Origin: Streptomyces smyrnaeus
GTDB taxonomy: Bacteria > Actinomycetota > Actinomycetes > Streptomycetales > Streptomycetaceae
DNA: 64,000 nt
Direction of reading: 5' to 3'
Assembly: GCF_017676345.1 (NCBI RefSeq)
Contig: NZ_JAFFZM010000003.1
Coordinates: 1-64,000 of the forward strand
The position numbers and the translations under genes were made by a program. Every line of letters begins with the position of its first letter. The first letter of the stretch is position 1. The notes below the pieces were generated by a model. That model was not told the DNA's origin. It did not search any database and saw only the letters and a list, made by a program, of their open reading frames with translations. Positions 53,579 to 62,549 of the stretch are shown in pieces.

Positions 53579-54310
53579 TCAGACCGCCGGTGCCACGGCG
53601 GTGAGCGCGGGCGGCCCGCGACGGTGTACGGAGTGGGTCAGCAGCGGCAGCGCCAGGGGCCCGCCGGCGCTCGGGGCGCGCCGGGGCAGAGCCGGACCGG
53701 TGGCCTTCCGGCCGGCGCGGAAGGTGCGGCAGACGGCCACCGCGGCGCGCAGCGGCCGGAAGGCGGTGGCCGCCGTGGTACGCAGCAGCCGGGCGAGTGC
53801 CGCCTCACCGCGCCGCAGCCACAGTGCGGCCAGCAGGCCCACCCCGACGTGCGCGGCCAGCAGCAGCCAGGGCAGTGCCGCGCCCGGCACCCCGTGGACG
53901 CCCGGTGGGTACGCGCCGGCCTCGCCGCCCCGCGCGGCCATCCGCGCCAGGGGGGTACCGACGCTGCCGCCGCCGCACAGCAGATCGACGCCGACCGAGC
54001 GTAGCGGTCCGGTCACCGGGCCGCCCGTCTGCCCGTAGCAGGCGTGCTGGCCGGTGGTGAAGACGGTGTCGGCCGCCAGTTCGAGCGGGATCAGCAGCGC
54101 CGCGATCCGGGCGAAGCTCCGCTCCCGACCGGCCAGCGCGAAGGCCAGGCAGAAGATCACTGCCGAGACGACCAGGAACGGGCGCAGCGGAACGGGGGAG
54201 CCCGACAGCATCACATGGGCGCCGGAGGACAGGGTGACGCACAGTGCGGTGAACAGCACCGCCCGTGTTGCCCTCAACCCTGTCGCTCCCATGGGGTCCG
54301 AGTGTGCCAT
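53579..54310 (-). CDS. Hypothetical integral membrane protein
   Basis: 243 residues with about four membrane segments: VLFTALCVTLSSGAHVML, PFLVVSAVIFCLAFALAG, a weaker third, and LPWLLLAAHVGVGLLAALWL. Two Cys-containing loops (HACYGQTG and VDLLCGGGS) lie in the middle. The C-terminal 70 residues are basic. It lies 42 nt upstream of the DsbA-like gene and may be cotranscribed with it. No characterised family is recognised. Confidence 0.7.
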   Translation of the reverse strand: MAHSDPMGATGLRATRAVLFTALCVTLSSGAHVMLSGSPVPLRPFLVVSAVIFCLAFALAGRERSFARIAALLIPLELAADTVFTTGQHACYGQTGGPVTGPLRSVGVDLLCGGGSVGTPLARMAARGGEAGAYPPGVHGVPGAALPWLLLAAHVGVGLLAALWLRRGEAALARLLRTTAATAFRPLRAAVAVCRTFRAGRKATGPALPRRAPSAGGPLALPLLTHSVHRRGPPALTAVAPAV

Positions 54311-54343
54311 GGGACGGCGTAAGCGATCCCTAAGAGGCCGGAA

Positions 54344-55672
54344 TCAGACGCCGGTGATCCGGCCGTTGCGGAACAGGTCCACGAAGATCTGGTGGTCCCG
54401 GCGGGCCCGAGCGCCGTAGGTGTGGGCGAAGTCCACCAGCATCTCGCGGAAGCCGTCCTCGTCCGCCGAGATCGCCGCGTCGATGGCGCGCTCGGTGGAG
54501 AACGGGACCAGGCTGTGGCCGCTCTCGGCCTCGTCCGCAGCCGCGTGCATGGTGGCCGTGGCACGGGCGAGGTCCGCGGTGACCTGAGCGATCTCGTCCG
54601 GGTCCGACAGGTCCGACCAGTCCAGGTCCACCGCGTAGGGCGAGACCTCCGCCACCAGTTGGCCGGTGCCGTTCAGCTCCGTCCAGCCGAGCCAGGGGTC
54701 GGCGTGGGACTGGAGGGCGCGCTGCGAGATGACGGTGCGGTGGCCCTCGTGCCGGAAGTAGTCGCGCACCGCCTGGTCGGTGATGTGCCGCGAGACGGCG
54801 GGGGTCTGCGCCTGCTTCATATAGATGACCAGGTCGTTCTCCAGGGCGTCGCTGTGGCCCTCCAGCAGGATGTTGTACGAGGGCAGCCCCGCGCTGCCGA
54901 TGCCGATACCGCGGCGGCCCACCACGTCCTTGACCCGGTGGGCGCCGTGCCGCTCGCGGTCCTCGTTGCGCGGGAGGGTCTCCAGATAGGCGTCGAAGGC
55001 GTCCAGGACGGCCGTCCTGGTCTCCTTGTCCAGTTCGATGGAGCCGCCGCCCGGGGTGAAGCGCCTCTCCCAGTCGCGGATCTCGGTCATGGTGCCCAGC
55101 AGCCCGAAGCGGGTGTTGGCGCGGGCGGCGCGCAGTGCGTCCAGCACCGGCCCGCGCGCGGTCTCCAGTGTGAGGGTGGGGGACTCGGTCTCGGCGGCGC
55201 CGGAGGCCATGGCGCGGATGCGGTCGCGGTACGCGTCGGCGTAGGTGGTCACCAGCGCGGTGATCTGCTCGTCACTGAGCGCCTTGCTGTACCCCAGCAG
55301 CGCGACGGAGGCCGCGAAGCGCTTGAGGTCCCAGGTGAAGGGGCCGACGTAGGCCTCGTCGAAGTCGTTGACGTTGAACAGCAGCCTTCCGTTGGCGTTC
55401 ATATAGGTGCCGAAGTTCTCGGCGTGCAGATCGCCGTGTATCCACACCCGGCTGGTGCGCTCGTCCAGGAAGGGGCCGCCGTTCCGCTCCTCGTGCAGGT
55501 CCGCGTAGAACAGGCAGGCGGTGCCGCGGTAGAAGGCGAACGCCGAGGCGGCCATCTTGCGGAACTTCGTACGGAAGGCCGCCGGGTCGGCGGCGAGGAG
55601 GTCGCCGAACGCGGTGTCGAAGACTCGCAGGATGGTCTCGCCGCGCTCTGCTGCCTGGCCTGCCGTGGTCAT
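54344..55672 (-). CDS. DUF2252 protein (kinase-like fold)
   Basis: 442 residues. The family motif WIHGDLHAENFGTYMNANGR is followed by FNVNDFDEAYVGPFTWDLKR, resembling the HxDxxxxN and D(F) motifs of aminoglycoside phosphotransferase-like kinases. Other conserved parts: VVGRRGIGIGSAGLPSYNIL and ISQRALQSHADPWLGW. The substrate is not known. The ATG is the first in-frame codon before the conserved TILRVFDTAFGDLLAADPAA. It is divergent from dnaE across 193 bp. Confidence 0.88.
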   Translation of the reverse strand: MTTAGQAAERGETILRVFDTAFGDLLAADPAAFRTKFRKMAASAFAFYRGTACLFYADLHEERNGGPFLDERTSRVWIHGDLHAENFGTYMNANGRLLFNVNDFDEAYVGPFTWDLKRFAASVALLGYSKALSDEQITALVTTYADAYRDRIRAMASGAAETESPTLTLETARGPVLDALRAARANTRFGLLGTMTEIRDWERRFTPGGGSIELDKETRTAVLDAFDAYLETLPRNEDRERHGAHRVKDVVGRRGIGIGSAGLPSYNILLEGHSDALENDLVIYMKQAQTPAVSRHITDQAVRDYFRHEGHRTVISQRALQSHADPWLGWTELNGTGQLVAEVSPYAVDLDWSDLSDPDEIAQVTADLARATATMHAAADEAESGHSLVPFSTERAIDAAISADEDGFREMLVDFAHTYGARARRDHQIFVDLFRNGRITGV

Positions 55673-55865
55673 GGGTGCGCTCCGTTGGGCGGTAGGGGAC
55701 TGAACCGGTGTAGGACGAATCGAGTGTCCAACGTACGCCGACGGGGCGGGGTGCCCGGTGGTTCCCGGCGGGCCGTCTGCCGGACGGCTCTTGGGTGGTT
55801 GTCGGTGCCGGGTCGTAGACTCCTGAGCCGCCCCACACAACCCGCGCCCGGAGGTGGCCTTCGTC

Positions 55866-58800
55866 GTGACAGACAAGCCCTTCACACATCTGCATGTGCA
55901 CACGCAGTACTCGCTCCTCGACGGCGCAGCCCGGCTGAAGGACATGTTCAACGCCTGCAATGAAATGGGCATGTCGCATATCGCGATGACCGACCACGGG
56001 AATCTGCACGGGGCCTACGACTTCTTCCACTCCGCAAAGGACGCCGGGGTCACCCCGATCATCGGCATCGAGGCGTATCTGGCCCCCGACCACCGCAGGA
56101 ACACCCGCCCGGTCAAGTGGGGCACCCCGCACCAGAAGCGGGACGACGTGTCGGGCAACGGCGCCTACACCCATATGACGATGTGGGCCCGGAACGCCAC
56201 GGGGCTGCACAACCTCTTCCGCGCCCAGTCGCGCGCCAGTCTGGAGGGCTTCTTCCGCAAGCCCAGGATGGACCGCGAGCTGCTCGCCGAGTACGCCGAG
56301 GGCCTGATGGCGACCACCGGCTGCCCCTCCGGTGAGGTGAGCACCAAGATCCGTCTCGACATGGAGGACGAGGCCCTCAAGGCCGCCGGGGAGTACCAGG
56401 ACATCTTCGGCAAGGACAACTTCTTCGTCGAGCTGATGGACCACGGCATCGACATCGACAAGCGCGCCAGGGACGGCCTGGAGCGCATCGCGAAGAAGAT
56501 CAACGCCCCCTTCATCGTCACCAACGACTCGCACTACACCTACGAGCGCGAGGCGGCGGCGCACGACACCCTGCTGTGCATCCAGACGGGCAGCAACCTC
56601 TCCGACCCGGACCGCTTCAGCTTCGACGGCGCCGGCTACTACCTCAAGTCGGCCGCGGAGATGTACGGCATCGACTCCTCGGACGCCTGGCAGTCCGGCT
56701 GCCGCAACACCCAGCTGCTGGTCGCCGAGCGCATCGAGACCGAGGGCATGTTCGAGCCCAAGAACCTGATGCCCAAGTTCGAGGTGCCCGAGGGGTACGA
56801 CGAGATCTCCTGGTTCCGCGAGGAGGTCCGGCGCGGCATGGCCCGCCGCTACCCGGACGGCGTCCCCCAGGACCGCCAGGAGCTGGCGGAGTACGAGATG
56901 AAGGTCATCATCGACATGGGCTTCCCGGGGTACTTCCTCGTGGTCGCCGACTTCATCAACTGGGCCAAGGACAACGGCATCGCGGTCGGTCCGGGCCGTG
57001 GCTCGGCGGCGGGCTCGATCGTCTCGTACGCCATGGGCATCACCGACCTCGACCCGGTGACCCACGGCCTGATCTTCGAGCGGTTCCTCAACCCCGAGCG
57101 CGTCACCATGCCCGACGTCGACATCGACTTCGACGAGCGCAGGCGCGGCGATGTGATCCGCTACGTCACGGAGAAGTACGGCGCCGACAAGGTCGCCATG
57201 ATCGGCACCTACGGCACCATCAAGGCCAAGGCCGCCATCAAGGACGCCTCCCGGGTGCTGGGCTACCCGTACGCGATGGGGGACCGGATCACCAAGGCGA
57301 TGCCCGCCGACGTGCTCGGCAAGGGCATCCCGCTCTCCGGTATCACCGACCCCGACCACCCCCGCTACAGCGAGGCGGGCGAGGTCAGGTCGATGTACGA
57401 GAACGAGCCGGACGTCAAGAAGGTCATCGACGCCGCCATGGGCATCGAGGGCCTGGTGCGCCAGATGGGCATGCACGCCGCCGGCGTGATCATGTCCAGC
57501 GAGCCGATCATCGACCACGCCCCGATCTTCTCGCCGAAGAACGACGGCACGGTCGTCACCCAGTGGGACTACCCCAGCTGTGAGGCGCTGGGCCTGCTGA
57601 AGATGGACTTCCTGGGGCTGCGCAACCTCACCATCATGGACGACGCGGTCAAGATGATCCGCAAGAACAAGGGCGTGGACCTCAAGCTCCTCGATCTGCC
57701 GCTGGACGACCCCAAGACCTTCGAGCTGCTGTGCCGCGGTGACACACTCGGCGTCTTCCAGTTCGACGGCGGCCCGATGCGCTCCCTGCTGCGCATGATG
57801 AAGCCCGACCACTTCGAGGACATCTCCGCCGTCTCGGCGCTGTACCGCCCGGGCCCGATGGGGATGAACTCCCACATCAACTACGCGCTGCGGAAGAACG
57901 GCCAGCAGGAGATCACTCCGATCCATCCGGAGCTGGAGGAGCCTCTCAAGGAGGTCCTCGACATCACCTACGGCCTGATCGTCTACCAGGAGCAGGTGCA
58001 GAAGGCCGCCCAGGTGCTCGCCGGCTACTCGCTGGGCCAGGCCGACCTGCTGCGCCGGGCCATGGGCAAGAAGAAGAAGGAGGTTCTCGACAAGGAGTTC
58101 GTGAACTTCCAGAAGGGCATGCGGGACAACGGCTACTCCGACGCCGCCGTCCAGGCCGTCTGGGACGTCCTGGTGCCCTTCGCCGGATACGCCTTCAACA
58201 AGGCGCACTCCTCCGCCTACGGCCTGGTCACCTACTGGACGGCCTACCTCAAGGCCAACTACCCCGCCGAATACATGTCCGCGCTGCTCACCTCGGTGCG
58301 CGACGACAAGGACAAGTCGGCGGTCTATCTCAACGAGTGCCGCAAGATGGGCATCAAGGTGCTGCCGCCGAACGTCAATGAGTCGGAGGCGAACTTCACC
58401 TCGAAGGATGACTCCACGATCGTCTTCGGTCTCACAGCCGTGCGGAACGTGGGCCAGAACGTGGTCGACTCGATCGTCAAGTGCCGCAAGGCCAAGGGGA
58501 AGTACACCTCCTTCCCGGACTTCCTGGACAAGGTCGAGGCCGTCGTCTGCAACAAGCGCACCGTCGAATCGCTGATCAAGGCCGGCGCGTTCGACGAGAT
58601 GGGACACACCCGCAAGGGCCTCACCGCCCAGTTCGAGCCGATGATCGACAACGTGGTGCAGGTCAAGCGCAAGGAGGCCGAGGGCCAGTTCGACCTCTTC
58701 GGCGACCTCGGCCAGGACGACGCCGCCGACTCGGGGCCCGGCTTCGGGCTGGACGTGCAGTTCTCCGAGGAGGAGTGGGACAAGACCTATCTGCTCGCCC

Positions 58801-59411
58801 AGGAGCGGGAGATGCTCGGTCTCTACGTCTCCGACCACCCGCTCTTCGGTCTGGAGCACGTGCTCAACGAGAAGGCCGACGCCGCCATCGCGCAGCTGAC
58901 CGGCGGCGACTACTCCGACGGCTCCATCGTGACGATCGGCGGGATCATCTCCGGCCTCCAGCGCAAGATGACCAAGCAGGGCAACGCCTGGGCCATCGCC
59001 ACCGTGGAGGACCTGGCGGGCTCCATCGACTGCATGTTCTTCCCCGCCACCTACCAGCTGGTCTCCACCCAGCTGGTGGAGGACGCGATCGTCTTCGTCA
59101 AGGGCCGCCTCGACAAGCGGGAGGATGTCCCGCGGCTGGTCGCCATGGAGCTGCAGGTGCCCGATCTGAGCGAGGCGTCGGCCTCCGCACCGGTCACCAT
59201 CACGATCCCGAGCGTGAAGGTCACCCCGCCCCTGGTCGAGAAGCTCGGCGACGTGCTCACCCAGCACCGCGGGTCCAGCGAGGTACGCGTCCGGCTGGAG
59301 GGGGCGCGCAAGACGACGGTCCTGCGCCTGGACCGCCACCGGGTGACCCCGGACCCCGCCCTGTTCGGCGATCTGAAGGAGCTGCTGGGCCCCTCCTGCC
59401 TCGCGGGTTGA
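55866..59411 (+). CDS. dnaE: DNA polymerase III alpha subunit DnaE
   Basis: 1181 residues, the replicative polymerase. N-terminal PHP domain FTHLHVHTQYSLLDGAARLK and AMTDHGNLHGAYDFF; polymerase core with SAAGSIVSYAMGITDLDP and the catalytic Asp cluster TMPDVDIDFDERRRG; VFQFDGGPMRSLL; the finger motif FNKAHSSAYGLVTYWTAYLK; and a C-terminal OB fold (SIVTIGGIISGLQRKMTKQG). The GTG at 55866 lies 11 nt after GGAGG; an in-frame GTG at 55854 overlaps that site and is unlikely. A TAGACT about 50 nt upstream of the start could be the -10. Confidence 0.97.
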   Translation: MTDKPFTHLHVHTQYSLLDGAARLKDMFNACNEMGMSHIAMTDHGNLHGAYDFFHSAKDAGVTPIIGIEAYLAPDHRRNTRPVKWGTPHQKRDDVSGNGAYTHMTMWARNATGLHNLFRAQSRASLEGFFRKPRMDRELLAEYAEGLMATTGCPSGEVSTKIRLDMEDEALKAAGEYQDIFGKDNFFVELMDHGIDIDKRARDGLERIAKKINAPFIVTNDSHYTYEREAAAHDTLLCIQTGSNLSDPDRFSFDGAGYYLKSAAEMYGIDSSDAWQSGCRNTQLLVAERIETEGMFEPKNLMPKFEVPEGYDEISWFREEVRRGMARRYPDGVPQDRQELAEYEMKVIIDMGFPGYFLVVADFINWAKDNGIAVGPGRGSAAGSIVSYAMGITDLDPVTHGLIFERFLNPERVTMPDVDIDFDERRRGDVIRYVTEKYGADKVAMIGTYGTIKAKAAIKDASRVLGYPYAMGDRITKAMPADVLGKGIPLSGITDPDHPRYSEAGEVRSMYENEPDVKKVIDAAMGIEGLVRQMGMHAAGVIMSSEPIIDHAPIFSPKNDGTVVTQWDYPSCEALGLLKMDFLGLRNLTIMDDAVKMIRKNKGVDLKLLDLPLDDPKTFELLCRGDTLGVFQFDGGPMRSLLRMMKPDHFEDISAVSALYRPGPMGMNSHINYALRKNGQQEITPIHPELEEPLKEVLDITYGLIVYQEQVQKAAQVLAGYSLGQADLLRRAMGKKKKEVLDKEFVNFQKGMRDNGYSDAAVQAVWDVLVPFAGYAFNKAHSSAYGLVTYWTAYLKANYPAEYMSALLTSVRDDKDKSAVYLNECRKMGIKVLPPNVNESEANFTSKDDSTIVFGLTAVRNVGQNVVDSIVKCRKAKGKYTSFPDFLDKVEAVVCNKRTVESLIKAGAFDEMGHTRKGLTAQFEPMIDNVVQVKRKEAEGQFDLFGDLGQDDAADSGPGFGLDVQFSEEEWDKTYLLAQEREMLGLYVSDHPLFGLEHVLNEKADAAIAQLTGGDYSDGSIVTIGGIISGLQRKMTKQGNAWAIATVEDLAGSIDCMFFPATYQLVSTQLVEDAIVFVKGRLDKREDVPRLVAMELQVPDLSEASASAPVTITIPSVKVTPPLVEKLGDVLTQHRGSSEVRVRLEGARKTTVLRLDRHRVTPDPALFGDLKELLGPSCLAG

Positions 59412-59423
59412 CCGTCCGGGCCC

Positions 59424-59464
59424 GTCCCCGGCGCGGGGGTCCGCCGGACTCCCGCCCCGGGGAC
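59424..59464. terminator. Large hairpin after dnaE
   Basis: Two 20-nt arms (59424-59443 and 59445-59464) are reverse complements except for two positions. It lies between dnaE and the convergent 50-codon gene and can terminate both. Confidence 0.7.
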
Positions 59465-59480
59465 GAAGCGGACGCGGCCC

Positions 59481-59633
59481 TCAGTTGTGGCCGAAGCGGC
59501 GCTCTCTCACCTTGCGGCTGACGTCTGCGGGGGTGCGCTCCGCGGCGGCGGACTTGGCGCGCTCCCTCTCGCGCCGCTGCTCCTCGGCGGTGCGGGCCTG
59601 CCGTGGCTGCTGACGGTTCTTGTTCTTTGCCAT
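59481..59633 (-). CDS. Small basic protein of 50 residues
   Basis: ATG with an ideal GGAGG site 6 nt upstream, 50 codons, TGA stop. The product starts MAKNKNRQQPRQARTAEEQR, is rich in Arg, Lys, Gln and Glu, and ends RRFGHN. Codons are GC-rich at third positions, as for real genes here. It looks like one long charged helix. Similar small MAKNKNRQ-type proteins occur in Streptomyces, to my recollection, with no known role. Confidence 0.8.
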   Translation of the reverse strand: MAKNKNRQQPRQARTAEEQRRERERAKSAAAERTPADVSRKVRERRFGHN

Positions 59634-59867
59634 GATCGCCTCCTGCGATGGAGCGCCGCCTCCGGAGAGGGAGCTCCGTCTCCCGTGGAGGAGCTCCCCG
59701 GAGGAGAGGGCTCTCGTTCACCCTTGCATACGTCGAAATGCCTCGCATGTCGGACAATTGCGCCACGCCGATGATCGAGTTCCGGCTGATAACCCCCGTA
59801 GGGTCGGGCAGACTCGAAAGACACGGGGGACGGCCGGCACGCGAGGGCACAGCCTCGGCTGTACGTC

Positions 59868-61244
59868 ATGACCGAGAGTGGGTGGAACGTGGACCGCTGC
59901 GTCGTCCTGGTGGACGCCGGTTATCTGTTGGGTGCCGCCGCGAGCCTCTTGGCACGGGAGCCCACCCGCTCGCGGATCACCGTCGACCACGCCGGTCTCA
60001 TCCAGTCGCTCCGTCAGCAGGCCGAAGCCGACACCCAGTGCGCGCTGCTGCGCATCTACTGGTTCGACGGCGCCCCCGATCGCGTACCCCAGCCCGAGCA
60101 CCGCAGGCTGCGCGTCATGCCGAGGGTGACCGTACGCCTGGGAGCCCTCACCCGCAGCGACGGGCGCTGGGCGCAGAAGGGCGTCGATGCCGCCATGCAC
60201 GCGGAGCTGACCGAACTCGCCCGCAACCGCGCCTGCTCCGACATCGTGCTGGTGACCGGCGACGGCGATCTGCTGCCGGGGCTGATGTCCGCGAAGGAGC
60301 ACGGCGTCGCCGTCCATCTGTGGGCCGTGCAGGCCGCCGACGGCGACTACAACCAGTCCGAGGACCTGGTCGCCGAGGCGGACGAGCGGCGCGTGCTGGA
60401 CCGTACCTGGATCACGCCCGTCGTCCGCGCCAAGGACCTCACCGCACCCTGCGCGCCTTCGCCGGCGCCCCGCCCGGAGATCGCCGCGATCCTCTCCGCG
60501 CCGCTGCCGGAGACCGGCAAGAACGGCGACAGCGTCGACCACCGCCGGGCCGTACCTACCGTGCCTGCCGTACCTCCCGGGCCGCCGGGGCAGACCCCCG
60601 CACCCGCACCGGCCGAGCCGCGGGCCGAGGAGGCGGCGGCCGAGGAGACGGCGCGGACGCCCACCGAGCCGGAAGCGGACGCCGCAGACGGTGCCGAGGG
60701 CCCCGAGGAGCCCACGACCGGCGGCACGGCGCCCAACCGCACCGAAGGCGTGCCCACCCCCAAGGATCTGGCGGACCTCGGCCGCCAGGGGCAGCAGGGG
60801 CCCCCGGCGGGCCCACCGGGGGCGACGCTGCGCTGGTCCTCCGACCGCGGCTGGGTCGAGCGGGCGGCGTCCGGCGAGGCGCCCGAGACGGCGTCGCTGC
60901 CGATGCTCGCCCAGCTCACCACCGCCGAGCAGCGCTGGGCGGACCGCGAGGAGGACATCACCGCGGTCAGCGGCGACCCGTACGAGGTCGGCCAGGTCTT
61001 CGCCCGCCGCTGGATCGAACGGCTGACCAACGAGAGCCATCTGCAGCAGCTCTCGGGCGAGTATCCGCGCATCCCGCACCGGATCGACGGCGAACTGCTG
61101 CGCTACGCGGCCCGGTTCGGGCTGCTCGCGCACAAGGACGACCAGATCGACGAACACGACCGCTACGCGATCCGCGCGGGCTTCTGGCGGGAGGTCGACG
61201 CCCGCTCCGGCGCCTCGGCCGAACACGCCCCCGCCGGGGACTGA
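59868..61244 (+). CDS. NYN (PIN-like) domain protein with disordered linker
   Basis: 458 residues. The N-terminal NYN domain has VVLVDAGYLLGAAASLLA with the first acidic residue, LRIYWFDGAPDR, KGVDAAMHAELTELA and DIVLVTGDGDLLPGLMSAKE with the second acidic cluster; this is the LabA/DUF88 fold, a probable metal-dependent RNase. A 150-residue Pro/Ala/Glu-rich linker follows. A conserved C-terminal helical domain (FARRWIERLTNESHLQQLSG to GFWREVDA) resembles an OST-HTH-like or RNA-binding module, but I am not sure. An in-frame GTG at 59889 (VDRCVVLV) is an alternative start. Confidence 0.82.
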   Translation: MTESGWNVDRCVVLVDAGYLLGAAASLLAREPTRSRITVDHAGLIQSLRQQAEADTQCALLRIYWFDGAPDRVPQPEHRRLRVMPRVTVRLGALTRSDGRWAQKGVDAAMHAELTELARNRACSDIVLVTGDGDLLPGLMSAKEHGVAVHLWAVQAADGDYNQSEDLVAEADERRVLDRTWITPVVRAKDLTAPCAPSPAPRPEIAAILSAPLPETGKNGDSVDHRRAVPTVPAVPPGPPGQTPAPAPAEPRAEEAAAEETARTPTEPEADAADGAEGPEEPTTGGTAPNRTEGVPTPKDLADLGRQGQQGPPAGPPGATLRWSSDRGWVERAASGEAPETASLPMLAQLTTAEQRWADREEDITAVSGDPYEVGQVFARRWIERLTNESHLQQLSGEYPRIPHRIDGELLRYAARFGLLAHKDDQIDEHDRYAIRAGFWREVDARSGASAEHAPAGD

Positions 61245-61355
61245 CCCCGCGACCGGACAGCGACCTGACGGCCACCGAGCAGCGTCAACACCCGACCGGC
61301 CCCGGCCACCCCGGAGCCGGCAGGGCCCGAAGCGGGGCGGCGGAACCCGGACGCG

Positions 61356-61361
61356 TACCCT
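61356..61361 (+). promoter_or_regulatory. -10 element for the ABC exporter operon
   Basis: TACCCT lies 8 nt before the GTG of the ATPase gene; there is no ribosome binding site, so the message may be leaderless. Confidence 0.4.
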
Positions 61362-61369
61362 CATAGGTC

Positions 61370-62425
61370 GTGAGAACGGGCACTCGGCAGGCGGTGGACA
61401 CCTCGGTGGCAAACGGAACGACGCCGAGCCGGGCCGCCGTGCGCGTCGAGGACCTGGTCAAGACCTACCCTCCGGTGCGGGCCCGGCGCGGCACGCCGGC
61501 GACCCCCGCCGTCCGTGCCACCGACGGCATCTGCCTGCAGGTGCGGCAGGGCGAGATCTTCGGACTGCTGGGCCCCAACGGTGCGGGCAAGTCCACCCTG
61601 GTACGGCAGCTCACCGGCCTGCTGCGGCCCGACGCCGGAGTGGTCGAGGTGCTCGGCCACGACTTGGTGCGCCACCCCGAGCGGGCCGCCCGGCTGCTGG
61701 CCTACCTCGGTCAGGAGTCGAGCGCGCTGGACGAGCTGACGGTGTCGCTGGCCGCGGAGACGACCGCGCGGCTGCGCGGGATGGCGACCGCGGCGGCCCG
61801 TGTCGCGCGGGACGAGGTACTGGCCGAGCTGGGGCTGACCCGGCTGGCGGCGCGGCCGTTGAAGAAGCTCTCCGGCGGCCAGCGGCGGCTGGCGTGTGTG
61901 GCGGCGGCGCTGGTGGGGGACCGGCCGCTGCTGGTGCTGGACGAGCCGACCACCGGTATGGACCCGCACGCGCGGCGCGCGGTGTGGGCGGCCGTCGACC
62001 GGCGCCGCGCCGAGCGCGGGGTGACCGTACTGCTCGTCACCCACAATGTGATCGAGGCCGAGACCGTGCTGGACCGGGTCGCCGTGCTGGACCGGGGCCG
62101 GGTGATCGCCTGCGACACGCCGGGCGGGCTGAAGGCCGCCGTCGGCGAGGAGGTGCGGCTGGAGCTGGTGTGGCGCGAGCGGGCGCCGGTGGAGTTGCCG
62201 CACGTCGCCGCGCTCGCCGCCGCCGCCGTCGTCACCGGCCGTCGCTGGACGCTGCGGCTGCCGCCCGAGGCGGCACGCGAGGCGGTGGCGCTGGTCACCA
62301 CGGGCGAGGCGTTCGAGGCGCTCGACGACTTCCGGCTCGCCACCCCGAGCCTGGAGGACGTCTATGTGGCGCTCGGCGGCCGCGCCGCGGGGGAGGACGG
62401 TGCCGAGGGCTTGGTCAAAGCGTGA
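61370..62425 (+). CDS. ABC transporter ATP-binding protein (drug/antibiotic exporter type)
   Basis: 351 residues. All ABC motifs are canonical: Walker A LLGPNGAGKSTLVRQL, Q loop YLGQESSALDELT, signature LSGGQRRLACVAAAL, Walker B LLVLDEPTTGMDPHARR and H loop LLVTHNVIEAE. The C-terminal 100 residues are the DrrA-like extension, with ATPSLEDVYVALGG near the end. It pairs with the permease gene 124 nt downstream. It likely exports a hydrophobic compound or lipid. Confidence 0.92.
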   Translation: MRTGTRQAVDTSVANGTTPSRAAVRVEDLVKTYPPVRARRGTPATPAVRATDGICLQVRQGEIFGLLGPNGAGKSTLVRQLTGLLRPDAGVVEVLGHDLVRHPERAARLLAYLGQESSALDELTVSLAAETTARLRGMATAAARVARDEVLAELGLTRLAARPLKKLSGGQRRLACVAAALVGDRPLLVLDEPTTGMDPHARRAVWAAVDRRRAERGVTVLLVTHNVIEAETVLDRVAVLDRGRVIACDTPGGLKAAVGEEVRLELVWRERAPVELPHVAALAAAAVVTGRRWTLRLPPEAAREAVALVTTGEAFEALDDFRLATPSLEDVYVALGGRAAGEDGAEGLVKA

Positions 62426-62549
62426 GCGCGGACGCGGGACGACGGCGTGGCCGACGGTGCCTCCCGGCCGGTGGCCCGGAAGGACGAGGCGCGATGATGC
62501 GGCACAGGATCCGCACGCCCGGCGTGCGGTATGTGAGGGGCAGGCTCGG

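Noticed and set aside
55272..59339. A 1355-codon frame antisense to dnaE
   Set aside because: Same artefact: it mirrors dnaE codons and has no start signal or domain of its own.
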